Of a DNA stretch of 64,000 bases, positions 9,161 through 18,000 are shown in pieces. The DNA comes from Pseudomonadota bacterium (lineage in GTDB: Bacteria; Pseudomonadota; Gammaproteobacteria; Steroidobacterales; Steroidobacteraceae). Below the pieces are notes generated by a model that made no database searches, was not told the origin of the DNA, and worked only from the letters and a program-made list of their open reading frames with translations. Position 1 is the stretch's first letter; the number at the start of each line of letters is the position of its first letter. The stretch spans positions 1 through 64,000 of the forward strand of contig JAFAEQ010000050.1 of assembly GCA_023423935.1 (NCBI GenBank). Direction: 5' to 3'. The translations under genes were made by a program, and so were the position numbers.

Positions 9161-10050
9161 CAAAACGTCAGGAGAGACGTTTTGCACAGCCCAACGGGCT
9201 GCACACCAAGGCGAGGGCGCATGCCGATGATGTCCCTCTCATGTCGCCACTCAGGAACACCGACCAGGAGTGGGATTCTTCGTGGCAGGATCCGATGCAG
9301 TCGAGAAGCGAGTCGCCGTGTATTGCGTCATCGATCTTGCGAAGGGGATGTCCTAACGCAGATCGGGACATGATCTCAACGGGATTCGGTTCAGGCGGAC
9401 GATACGCATGGCGCCGCGTCGCTCGTATTCTCAGTCGTACTTCTCGATCGTGACCCGGAGAGCTGGAACTGATGAGAACGCGCAAGTTGATCGTCACGTC
9501 TGTCGCTACAACCCTTCACAACCCGCCCGCGTGGGTGAAATTCGCTGCACGCGTCGGCTTCCTCATCGTGTCTGTCGCGGGTGCGATGTGGGCTGGCGAC
9601 TCGTGGCTGAGCTTGCGCGGCTTCGGCGGTCTTTGAGGGCCTCAGCGTTCCTGACCGATTTTTACTTGGTGCACGACGCGAAACGTTGAGTCCACCCCGC
9701 GCTATCCGCCGACGTGGCACGAAGCGGCTGAATGACGCGTCAACTTCCCAATGCGCAGCAGTCATCGTGTGCGGGGATGCCGCCTCGCCCCTGGGACGAC
9801 CCAAGACCCCACCAGCGCCGGCTGTAACCGGACCTCGATCCAAGTCGATCGGCAAAGAAACGTGCGCTCGATCGTTCCAAGCCGCCTGAAAGCTCGCTAA
9901 TCTGCCTTCCGCTGCACGCGGTCTGTGTACGCCTGCGGCAGCACACAGAATTCCAATTGCAATGGCAGGCGGCGGTTCGCGGGCCAGTAAAAGAACGACA
10001 TCAGCGAGCGATGGCCTCGGCGGCATCGCTGCAAAAGAGCAAAACCTTTC
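9161..10050. other. Long stretch without convincing genes
   Basis: Nearly 900 bp. Several overlapping frames exist on both strands (for example 9121-9453 + and 9391-10110 -), but their products are Arg/Ser-rich, lack recognisable domains and look like GC-driven noise. A perfect 8-bp hairpin (AAAACGTC / GACGTTTT) lies at about 9163-9184. One small ORF worth keeping is listed separately. Confidence 0.5.
9472..9636 (+). CDS. Possible small membrane protein (54 aa)
   Basis: ATG preceded by CCGGAGAGC, a reasonable ribosome site 10-15 nt upstream. The product has a basic N-terminus (MRTRK), a Trp-containing linker and one hydrophobic segment (GFLIVSVAGAMWAG, about 33-46), which suits a single-pass small protein. 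I recognise no family. It is the only frame in this stretch with protein-like composition, but it could be chance. Confidence 0.3.
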   Translation: MRTRKLIVTSVATTLHNPPAWVKFAARVGFLIVSVAGAMWAGDSWLSLRGFGGL

Positions 10051-12069
10051 ATGAGCAGGACTGCCGTAGCGGCGATGGGCACTGCCATTGCCTCGGTTCG
10101 CCCGATCCACTGGCCCATCCGGCGACTCGGACCGTATTCACCCCTGGTCGCCTTTGCGCTCCTGACGCTGGTCACTCTCAGCCTGTCGCGAATTGCATTG
10201 ATCAGCTGGCAATGGGAGCGGGTCGACGTCACGGACTCGCTGGTCCATATGCTGGTGCAAGGCGTACGAAACGATCTGATGACGGTCGGGTTGTGTCTGG
10301 CGCCGCTCGTGGTGTTGATGCCCTTGTTCGTCGCATTCGGGCGCATGCGGGCGTGGATGCGCATCGCAGGTTTCTGGTTGGCCGCCTGCCTCATCGCGAT
10401 CATCTTTCTGGAATTCGCCACACCTCAGTTTCTGATCGAGTACGACGGACGTCCGAACCGGCTGTTCCTCGAGTATCTGATCTACCCGCGCGAAGTTGGC
10501 GCGATGCTCTGGAACGGATATCGCGGATTGGTCCTGGTCACGGTCGCGGGAATGGGCGCGTGCGGTTGGCTCGTTCTCGGTCATTTCGCCAAGTACACCA
10601 GCTGCACGAGAGCGATGAATGCTCGCACCGTGATGCTGATCTGGCCGCTCGTCGTCATCGCCGTGTTCATCTCGATCCGTTCCAGCACTCAGCATCGCCC
10701 GGCGAATCTGGCCTCGTTCGCGTTCTGCGACGATGCAATGGTCAACAGTCTGGTCGTCAACTCGGCCTATTCAGTGCTCTCGGCCGCGTACTCGCTGAAG
10801 AACGAAAGTCATTCGAGCGACATGTACGGGAGCATGCCTTTCGCGGACATGCTGGCGCAGGTCAGGGCGGACATGGCCGTGCCTCAGGCGGACTTCACTT
10901 CGACGGAACTGCCGACGCTTCACCATCAGATTGCCACCGTCGCTCGCGAACGACCGCTGAACCTCGTGATCGTGCTCGAGGAGAGTCTCGGTGCGGGCTT
11001 CGTGGGCAGGCTCGGCGGTCGACCCATTACGCAGAATCTCGATCGGCTCGCCGATCAGGGCATCTGGTTCGAGCAGTTGTACGCGACCGGCACACGATCG
11101 GTGCGCGGCATCGAAGCAGTGGTGGCGGGTTTCCCGCCGACGCCCGCGCTGAGCGTCGTCAAGCTGTCGAAGGCTCAGAAGAATTTCGCAACGCTCGCCT
11201 CGGTGCTGCGCAATGAGGGTTACCGGAACGAGTTCGTTTACGGAGGCGAATCGCACTTCGACAACATGCGCGGCTTCTTCCTTGGGAACGGCTTCCACAA
11301 TGTGGTCGATCGCAAGGACTACGCCTCACCTAAGTTCGTCGGAAGTTGGGGCGTCTCCGATGAGGACCTGTTCGACAAGGCGGATGAACGGATTCGTGCG
11401 CTCGGCGCAGCGAAGGAGCCGTTCTTCATGCTGGTTTTCTCGTCTACGAATCACACGCCGTTCGAGTTTCCGGATGGACGGATCCAGCTCGTCGATCCGG
11501 ACAAGCAGACCGTAAACAACGCCGTGAGATACGCGGACTATGCGGTCGGCCGTTTCATCGATCGCGCCCGCAACAGCGACTACTGGAAGGACACGCTGTT
11601 CCTGATCGTGGCCGATCACGACACCCGCGTGTACGGCGATGAGCTCGTGCCCATCGGCAAGTTCCACATTCCCGGGCTGATTCTCGGCGCTGACATCGCG
11701 CCGCGGACCGTGAAGTCCATTGCAAGCCAGATCGATCTCGCGCCGACGTTGCTGTCGTTGCTGGGCGTCGATGCCGAACATCCATTCGTCGGACGCGACC
11801 TGACGCGCACCTTGCCCGAATTCACCGGTATGCCGGCGACGCTGCGTCCGCGGGCCATGATGCAATTCGATCAGAACTTTGCGTGGCTGCAGGACGGTCA
11901 GGCCACGGTCTTGCTGCCGGACGGGTCGGCGCGGCGCTTCAGCTATGACCCGCGCAGCGGTCAGCTCGATCCGATGTCGAGCGTCGATCCGGCCATCGTG
12001 CGACAGGCGCTCGCCAACGTCCTCATGCCGGCCTGGCTGTACCGGGAGCAGCGCTACCGGACGCCTTGA
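10051..12069 (+). CDS. LTA synthase-family sulfatase/phosphoglycerol transferase-like membrane enzyme
   Basis: 672 residues: about five N-terminal transmembrane helices (residues 30-250), then an extracytoplasmic alkaline-phosphatase-superfamily sulfatase domain (about 305-620). Landmarks are NLVIVLEES (first metal ligand region), TGTRSVRG with Thr348 as the likely nucleophile, SSTNHTPFE and LIVADHDTR near the C-terminal metal ligands. In Gram-positive bacteria LtaS polymerises glycerol-phosphate. Gram-negative relatives (OpgB-like) move phosphoglycerol or phosphoethanolamine to periplasmic glycans or lipids. Substrate here is unknown. It stands just before an acyltransferase-3 gene, so an envelope-modification role is plausible. 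Confidence 0.82.
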   Translation: MSRTAVAAMGTAIASVRPIHWPIRRLGPYSPLVAFALLTLVTLSLSRIALISWQWERVDVTDSLVHMLVQGVRNDLMTVGLCLAPLVVLMPLFVAFGRMRAWMRIAGFWLAACLIAIIFLEFATPQFLIEYDGRPNRLFLEYLIYPREVGAMLWNGYRGLVLVTVAGMGACGWLVLGHFAKYTSCTRAMNARTVMLIWPLVVIAVFISIRSSTQHRPANLASFAFCDDAMVNSLVVNSAYSVLSAAYSLKNESHSSDMYGSMPFADMLAQVRADMAVPQADFTSTELPTLHHQIATVARERPLNLVIVLEESLGAGFVGRLGGRPITQNLDRLADQGIWFEQLYATGTRSVRGIEAVVAGFPPTPALSVVKLSKAQKNFATLASVLRNEGYRNEFVYGGESHFDNMRGFFLGNGFHNVVDRKDYASPKFVGSWGVSDEDLFDKADERIRALGAAKEPFFMLVFSSTNHTPFEFPDGRIQLVDPDKQTVNNAVRYADYAVGRFIDRARNSDYWKDTLFLIVADHDTRVYGDELVPIGKFHIPGLILGADIAPRTVKSIASQIDLAPTLLSLLGVDAEHPFVGRDLTRTLPEFTGMPATLRPRAMMQFDQNFAWLQDGQATVLLPDGSARRFSYDPRSGQLDPMSSVDPAIVRQALANVLMPAWLYREQRYRTP

Positions 12070-12180
12070 TGCGGCATACGACGCGTCGCTGATCGCATAC
12101 AGAAGGTAACTTCCTGCGGCTGAGCCGGAACGCGCGCGAGCCTTCTTCGTTGTTCACCGAACATCGGTGCACAGCGGAGC

Positions 12181-13197
12181 GTGACCTTGAAGCATCTGGA
12201 CTATCTCGATGGATGGCGCGGCCTGGCCATCGCCTGTGTGCTGATCGACCACTTTGCACGCATTCCGGGGATCGCCACGGGACGGCTCGGCGTCGATCTG
12301 TTCTTCGCGCTGTCGGGGCTGCTCATGAGCCGCATTCTGTTCGAGGAACGGGTGCCGCTGTCGATGTTCTATCGTCGGCGCGTCTCACGCATCCTGCCCG
12401 TGTTCCTGCTGTATCTCGCAGTGGTCTTCTCGGTCCATGCACTGCTCGAAGAGGCGGTACCACTGCGCGAAGTGCTCGCCTGTGCGACGTTCCTGCGCAC
12501 GTACTTCGATCCCTTCCTCTGGAACTCGCCGTTTGCGATCGGTCATCTGTGGTCGCTGAACGTCGAGGAGCACTCATACATGCTGCTCGCTGCGATTGCG
12601 GGCGTTGCCTTGCTGCGAAGACATGCGCGCTCGATCCTGTTCGGGCTCGGCGTTGCGACCTTCGCAGCGATGGCGTTCTATGTGCTGTTTTCCGAGCTGC
12701 CCACGCGCGAATGGATGCTGCGATCGGAATGTGCGGCCAGCACCATTCTGATCTCGGCGTGGTATCGGCGCGTTCACGATCGCGTACAGGTGCGTCCCTG
12801 GATGCCCGGGCTCGTACTGGTTTTGGTGGTTGCCAGTTACTCGCAGGCGTTTCCGAAGGAACTGCGCGCGGTCCTTGCGCCGTTCATGCTCGCCTTCGCG
12901 GTTAATCATCTGGGCGAGATGTCGCGTTGGATGCTTGCCGCATTCAAGGCTCGTGGCCTGCGGTATTTCGGGCTGTGGTCTTATTCGATCTATCTGTGGC
13001 AGCAGCCGTTTCACGAAACCCGATCGTTGCCCGTCCCGCTGGCGCTGATCGCAGCATTGGCGACCGGCATCGCCTCGTACTACCTGTTCGAAACGCCTGT
13101 GCGCAATTGGCTCAACTCGAACTGGGGCAAAAGGGAGCCTGCTCCTCGCGTCGCCGAAGCCACCAATGCACCGCTGGAACACGACACCGTGCGCTGA
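12181..13197 (+). CDS. Acyltransferase 3 family membrane protein (OafA/YrhL-like)
   Basis: 338-residue integral membrane O-acyltransferase with about ten hydrophobic helices. The family N-terminal motif is visible: YLDGWRGLAI, followed by a histidine in VLIDHFARI, and then RRRVSRILPVF, the typical cytosolic Arg motif. Such enzymes acetylate sugars of O-antigen, periplasmic glycans or peptidoglycan. The start is GTG at 12181. It lies 111 bp after the sulfatase gene on the same strand. The acceptor cannot be told from sequence. Confidence 0.85.
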   Translation: MTLKHLDYLDGWRGLAIACVLIDHFARIPGIATGRLGVDLFFALSGLLMSRILFEERVPLSMFYRRRVSRILPVFLLYLAVVFSVHALLEEAVPLREVLACATFLRTYFDPFLWNSPFAIGHLWSLNVEEHSYMLLAAIAGVALLRRHARSILFGLGVATFAAMAFYVLFSELPTREWMLRSECAASTILISAWYRRVHDRVQVRPWMPGLVLVLVVASYSQAFPKELRAVLAPFMLAFAVNHLGEMSRWMLAAFKARGLRYFGLWSYSIYLWQQPFHETRSLPVPLALIAALATGIASYYLFETPVRNWLNSNWGKREPAPRVAEATNAPLEHDTVR

Positions 13198-13268
13198 CCG
13201 TACGTTGACCGTATCGATGTGCAGTCCATGTCGGGTCGCCCTACGTCATTCATCCCATGTCGTGCGGT

Positions 13269-13290
13269 ATGCCCGGGCATCGTATGATGC
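13269..13290 (+). promoter_or_regulatory. Overlapping palindromes in the ureG leader, with a -10-like box
   Basis: A perfect 12-bp palindrome ATGCCCGGGCAT (13269-13280) overlaps a second one, GCATCGTATGATGC (13277-13290). The latter contains TATGAT (13283-13288), a good -10 box 24 bp before the ureG start. No good -35 is seen, which would suit an activator-dependent promoter. Function is inferred only. Confidence 0.4.
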
Positions 13291-13311
13291 AGCTCGCTCA
13301 TCGGAGTCCTC

Positions 13312-13935
13312 ATGAACGCCAAGGCAGAAGTTGCAGCAGATGTATTACGGGTCGGCGTAGGCGGACCGGTCGGCTCGGGCAAGACGGCACTCGTCGATGC
13401 GTTGTGTAAACGCATGCGCGATCGTTACAACCTTGCGGTCGTCACAAACGACATCTACACCAAGGAAGATTGCGAGTTTCTGATCCGCAGTCAGGCGCTT
13501 CCAGCCGAGCGCATCCGCGGCGTCGAAACCGGCGGATGTCCGCATACGGCCATTCGCGAAGATGCCTCGATGAATCTCGCGGCCATCGACCAGCTCATGA
13601 AAGATTTCGCAGGTCTCGAGATGATCATCGTCGAAAGCGGCGGCGACAATCTGGCCGCGACCTTCAGCCCCGAGCTGTCCGATCTGACGCTTTACGTCAT
13701 CGACGTCGCAGCCGGCGACAAGATCCCGCGCAAGGGCGGGCCCGGCATCATGCGATCGGACCTGCTGATCATCAACAAGATCGATCTCGCCCCCCACGTC
13801 GGCGCCTCGCTCGAAGTCATGGAGCGCGATGCGAAGAAAATGCGGGGCGACAAACCCTTCGTCTTCACCAATCTCAAAACCGGTCAGGGCCTGGATCAGG
13901 TCATTGCGTTCATCGAGAAGCAGGGGATGCTTTGA
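13312..13935 (+). CDS. ureG: Urease accessory GTPase UreG
   Basis: SIMIBI-class GTPase that drives nickel delivery to apo-urease in complex with UreD, UreF and UreE. The 207-residue length is standard. The P-loop GPVGSGKT is at 18-25, the ESGGDNL segment provides switch-region contacts, and NKIDLAPHVG provides guanine specificity. The conserved CPHT metal-binding motif is present (GGCPHTAIRED). GGAG lies 6 nt before the ATG. It is unusual in being 12 kb from the other urease genes, with the sensor system and urea transporter between them. A CGCAAAGA-type inverted repeat follows. Confidence 0.97.
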   Translation: MNAKAEVAADVLRVGVGGPVGSGKTALVDALCKRMRDRYNLAVVTNDIYTKEDCEFLIRSQALPAERIRGVETGGCPHTAIREDASMNLAAIDQLMKDFAGLEMIIVESGGDNLAATFSPELSDLTLYVIDVAAGDKIPRKGGPGIMRSDLLIINKIDLAPHVGASLEVMERDAKKMRGDKPFVFTNLKTGQGLDQVIAFIEKQGML

Positions 13936-13957
13936 AGAAGAACAGCCGGAAAGAGTT

Positions 13958-14092
13958 GCCGCAAAGACCGCATAAAAGAGAAGTCATAGTGGCAGGACTC
14001 TCAGTGACTGCCCGGTAGTGCGCCTCACGCCCGCTTGATCGCACGCTCGGCTCTTCATAACCCTGGCATTCTTTTTTGCGGTCTTTGCGGCC
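13958..14092. repeat. Inverted CGCAAAGA-type repeat after ureG
   Basis: GCCGCAAAGACCGCATAAAA (13958-13977) is facing its inverted counterpart at about 14071-14092, separated by about 90 bp of unrelated sequence. The same arms recur after ureA (26881-27024) around a different interior. This matches a class of dispersed intergenic repeats based on a CGCAAAGA-like unit seen in many proteobacterial genomes. Confidence 0.8.
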
Positions 14093-14104
14093 GTATTCTC
14101 TTTC

Positions 14105-15022
14105 TCATCTGGCCAGCGTACGCACCGCGCGAGCGGCCGCTGACGCACGGTTTTCCACGCCCAGTTTCACGAAGACCTGTTCCAGGTGTTTGTTCACCGT
14201 GCGCGGGCTGATGGTGAGGATCTCGCCGATTTCACGGTTGGATTTTCCGCGACTGATCCACAGCAGTACCTCGGATTCGCGGGAGGTGAGTGCGAGTGAT
14301 TGCTGCAGCAGTTGCTCTTCGTTGCCGGTGAAGACTTCGTTCAGGCGGAAAAGGAGTTCGTCCGGGCCGATCGGGGCCAGCATGGAGATCTCGAGCTGAC
14401 GGCCGCCGATGCGCAGGGATTTGCTGTTCGCCTTTGGGCCGTCCTGTTTCAGTTGAGTGAGCTGCTCGATGAGCGCAGCGGGCAGGCTTGCGCTTTCTTC
14501 ATTGTGCGAAGGGAACAGCTCGCTCAGAAGCTGGCGTGCCTTGGGCGTGCACCACAGAAGCTTGCCGCTGCGATCTGTCGCCAGCAGAAATCGCCCCGTG
14601 GCATCGAGCGCTGCATGTGTGCCGTGCGCGACGCGCGCATTCGCGAGATGCACTCGGATGCGGGCGAGCAGTTCGTCGACGACGATCGGTTTGGTCACAT
14701 AGTCAACGCCTCCCGCGGCGAGTCCTTCGACGACGTGTTCGGTCTGGCTCAGACCTGTCATGAAAATCACCGGCAGATGCGTGAGGAGCTTTTCCCGCTT
14801 GAGCCTGCGGCACGCTTCGAAGCCGTCCATGCCGGGCATCACTGCATCCATCAGGATCAGATCGGGGGTGATCTGATCGACGAGATCCAGAGCGCTGGCG
14901 CCATCGGTCGCGATCAGGACGGTGAAGCCTGCGTGATCGAGCGTGTCGGTCAGAAATCCCAGTGTCTCGGGTGTGTCGTCGACGACAAGTACCGTGTCGC
15001 GACGCATTGCCTCGTTAACCAT
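14105..15022 (-). CDS. Response regulator with LuxR-type DNA-binding domain
   Basis: 305 residues. The N-terminal receiver domain has the acidic pair VVDD at 14-16, phospho-acceptor Asp59 (LILMDAVMPGMDG) and the switch lysine in YVTKPI. A roughly 100-residue middle region looks PAS-like, and a C-terminal LuxR/NarL HTH follows (about 247-300, LTSRESEVL... SNREIGEILTISPRTVNKHL). Its start overlaps the stop of the permease-kinase by 8 nt (ATGGTTAA), so the two are a cognate, translationally coupled pair. By position it should control the divergent porin/urt operon. Confidence 0.92.
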   Translation of the reverse strand: MVNEAMRRDTVLVVDDTPETLGFLTDTLDHAGFTVLIATDGASALDLVDQITPDLILMDAVMPGMDGFEACRRLKREKLLTHLPVIFMTGLSQTEHVVEGLAAGGVDYVTKPIVVDELLARIRVHLANARVAHGTHAALDATGRFLLATDRSGKLLWCTPKARQLLSELFPSHNEESASLPAALIEQLTQLKQDGPKANSKSLRIGGRQLEISMLAPIGPDELLFRLNEVFTGNEEQLLQQSLALTSRESEVLLWISRGKSNREIGEILTISPRTVNKHLEQVFVKLGVENRASAAARAVRTLAR

Positions 15023-18000
15023 GATTGCGCATTGCCTCCAGCACGTTCATGTAGCGCTTCAAATCGAAATTGGCCACCAGCCCTCGCAGCTGCGTCGCGA
15101 AGGGACGATTAGCGGAATCCTCTTCCTCCATCTGCCGCAGCTTCGCCTGAATGCCGCGGACATGTCCGATGCGGCCGAGCTGATAGAGATCGTCCAGATG
15201 GTGTCGCGAATGGGAGGGCAGGGTGCTCGCCGATTCGCTCGTGATCTCGCCATTCGCTGCGGGCGGGCTTTCATAGGTCCATTTCAGCCCCAGCAGCTGG
15301 GCGGTGCAGTCGAGCAGGGCCTGCATGTCGATGGGCTTCATGATGAATGCGTTGTGCGACGAGCCTTCGCCGCCCGGATGAAATTCGTGTGCGTTGGCGG
15401 AGACCATTACGATTCGCATCTGCGGATGTTTCGCGCGCAGCTGCTCCGCGACCTGCCAGCCCGTGAGATCGGGCAATGAAATGTCGATCATCGCGAGCTG
15501 CGGCTTATGGTCATCCGCGACACGCAGTCCCGATCGTCCATCGGCTGCGGCAACGACGCTGAATCGCAGCGGACGCAGCAGACTCGTCACCATCTCCAGA
15601 TGATGCGGATCGTCGTCGATCAGGAGCACGGTCAGCTCGGGGCCGTCGTGATCCGAGACGCGACCCGGCGTTGCGTGTTCGGGGGCTGAATGCATGGCCT
15701 CCGATAACAGCAGACGCACGGTGAACGTCGTGCCCTGACCGACTGTGCTGCGCGGGAGAATCTCGCCGCCCATGATCTGTGTCAGCAGCTTGGTGATGGT
15801 CAGGCCCAGCCCGGTGCCGGGAATGGCGCGCACACCGGGGGCGCGACCGCGTTCGAAGGGTTCGAAGACACGTTCCAGATCCTCGGGGGGAATGCCGAGT
15901 CCCGTGTCCGAGACTTCGAACTCCGCCACCTGATTGCGATAGCGCACGACGAGACTCGCATGCCCGCGCTCGGTGAACTTGATCGCATTCGAGAGGAGGT
16001 TGATCAGGATCTGACGCAGACGCTTCTGGTCGGTGTAGACGAAGGCAGGCAGATGTCGCGGACGTTCGTACCGGAAGTCGATGCCCTTGGCCGCGGCCTG
16101 CAGCTTGAACATATCGACGATCTGATCGAGAAACTCGACGAGCTGCACCTTGTCGCGGTTGAGTCGCAGCATGCCATTTTCGATCTTGGACACATCGAGC
16201 AAGCCGTCGATCAGGTTCGCCAGATGCTCCGCGCTGCGGCGAATCACACGCACGGCATTGTCCGAAGGACCAGCGATCCCGCGCTCGAGCAGCTGCGCAT
16301 AGCCGAAGATCGAGTTCAGGGGCGTGCGAATCTCGTGACTCACGCCGACGATGTAGCGAGTCTTCGCAAGGTTCGCCGCCTCGGCGACCTCCTTGGCTTT
16401 CTGCAAGGCTGCGTCCGTGCGTTTGTGCGCTTCGATTTCATCCATGAGCATCGTGGTCTGACGTGCGGACTCGGTTTCGGCCGCACGGCGGCTTTCATGC
16501 GCCAGCACGATGATCCAGGCTGCGATGCCGGACAGCACGAGCAAGCTGAGGAATACCACCCACAAGGTCGTGCCGATGACTTCTCGCTGTGCCGGAGCGA
16601 AGCCCGCATGGTGATAGATCAGCGCCAGCATCAGGCCGATCGCCAGATTGAACAGCAGCAGCAGTCCAACGAACTGACCGCCGCGGGTATTTATAGCAGC
16701 GGCGGCGCGCGCGGGAAGCACGGTGGCGAGGAATCCGCGCAACTGTTCATTGAATCGGCTGTCGGTCTTGCACATGTCGCGACAGCGCGCTTCGAGCGTG
16801 CAGCACAGCGAACAAATGGGGCCCGAGTAGGCCGGGCACATGGCGACGTCTGCGCGCTCGAAGGTGTTCTCGCAGATCGTGCAACGCAGCTCGGCGCCAT
16901 CGGGCAAGCCGGCCGGCTGTCGCGCGATGTAGTAGCGACCGCGAGTTGCCCAGGCGATCACGGGCGCGGTGAGAAAGGCGCTGAACAGCGCGATGAACGG
17001 GGAGAGGATCTGTGCGACGTTGCCGAAGAGACCGATGAAGGCGAGCGTCGAAGCGACGACGGAGATCAAGAGAGCGCCGACGCCCACCGGATTGATGTCG
17101 TACAGATGCGCGCGCTTGAATTCGATGTGCTTCGGGCTCAATCCCAGCGGTTTGTTGATCACCAGGTCCGCGACCAGCGCACCGATCCATCCGGCCGCGA
17201 AGTTCGCATAGATGAGCAGGATACTTTCGATCACGCTGAAGATGCCGGTCTGCATCAACAGCAGCGCTACCAGCACGTTGAACACGAGCCACACGACGCG
17301 GCCCGGGTGACTGTGCGTCAGGCGCGAGAAAAAGTTCGACCACGCGATCGAGCCTGCGTAGGCATTCGTCACGTTGATCTTCAGCTGACAGACGATCACG
17401 AACACGCCGGTGAGCACGAGAGCGAACGTCGGGGACTGCACGGTCTCGCGGAAGGCGAGAAAGTACATTTCTGTGGGCTCGCCCGCCTGCTTGACCGATA
17501 TGCCGTGTCGAAGGGCGAGGAACGCGAGGAACGAGCCTGCGAAGAGCTTGAACGCACCGATGGCGATCCAGCCCGGTCCGGTGCCGAGCACGGCGGTCCA
17601 CCACCCGATGCGGTTCTTGCGCGTGCGATGGGGCATGAATCGCAGATAGTCGACCTGCTCGCCGATCTGAGGCAGGAGCGACAGCAGGACGGACGCCGCC
17701 ATGCCAAAGAGCAGGAAATCGAATGAGCCATCGGCGCTGCCTTGCTGACCGGTGTACTGCGTCCATGCAGACACCTCGTGCGGCGCCTTCCATGCGATGT
17801 AGATGAGTGGGACGAACTGCAGCACCAGCCAGATCGGCTGAGTGACGATCTGCATCTTGCTGATCATGCTGATGCCGTAGATCGCAATCGGAATCACGAC
17901 GAGCGAGCTGATGATGTGCGCGACCCACAGCGGGATCTCGAACAGCATCTGCAGTGCCATCGACAGAATGCTCGCCTCGAAGGCAAACAGCAGGAAGGTG

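Noticed and set aside
9391..10110. 239-residue minus-strand frame in the gene-poor stretch
   Set aside because: Arg/Ala/Ser-rich, no signal or domain, and it overlaps the start of the sulfatase gene.
15960..17726. 588-residue open frame antisense to the permease-kinase
   Set aside because: Composition is Arg/His/Gln-rich without any domain; it arises from codon bias of the real gene on the other strand.
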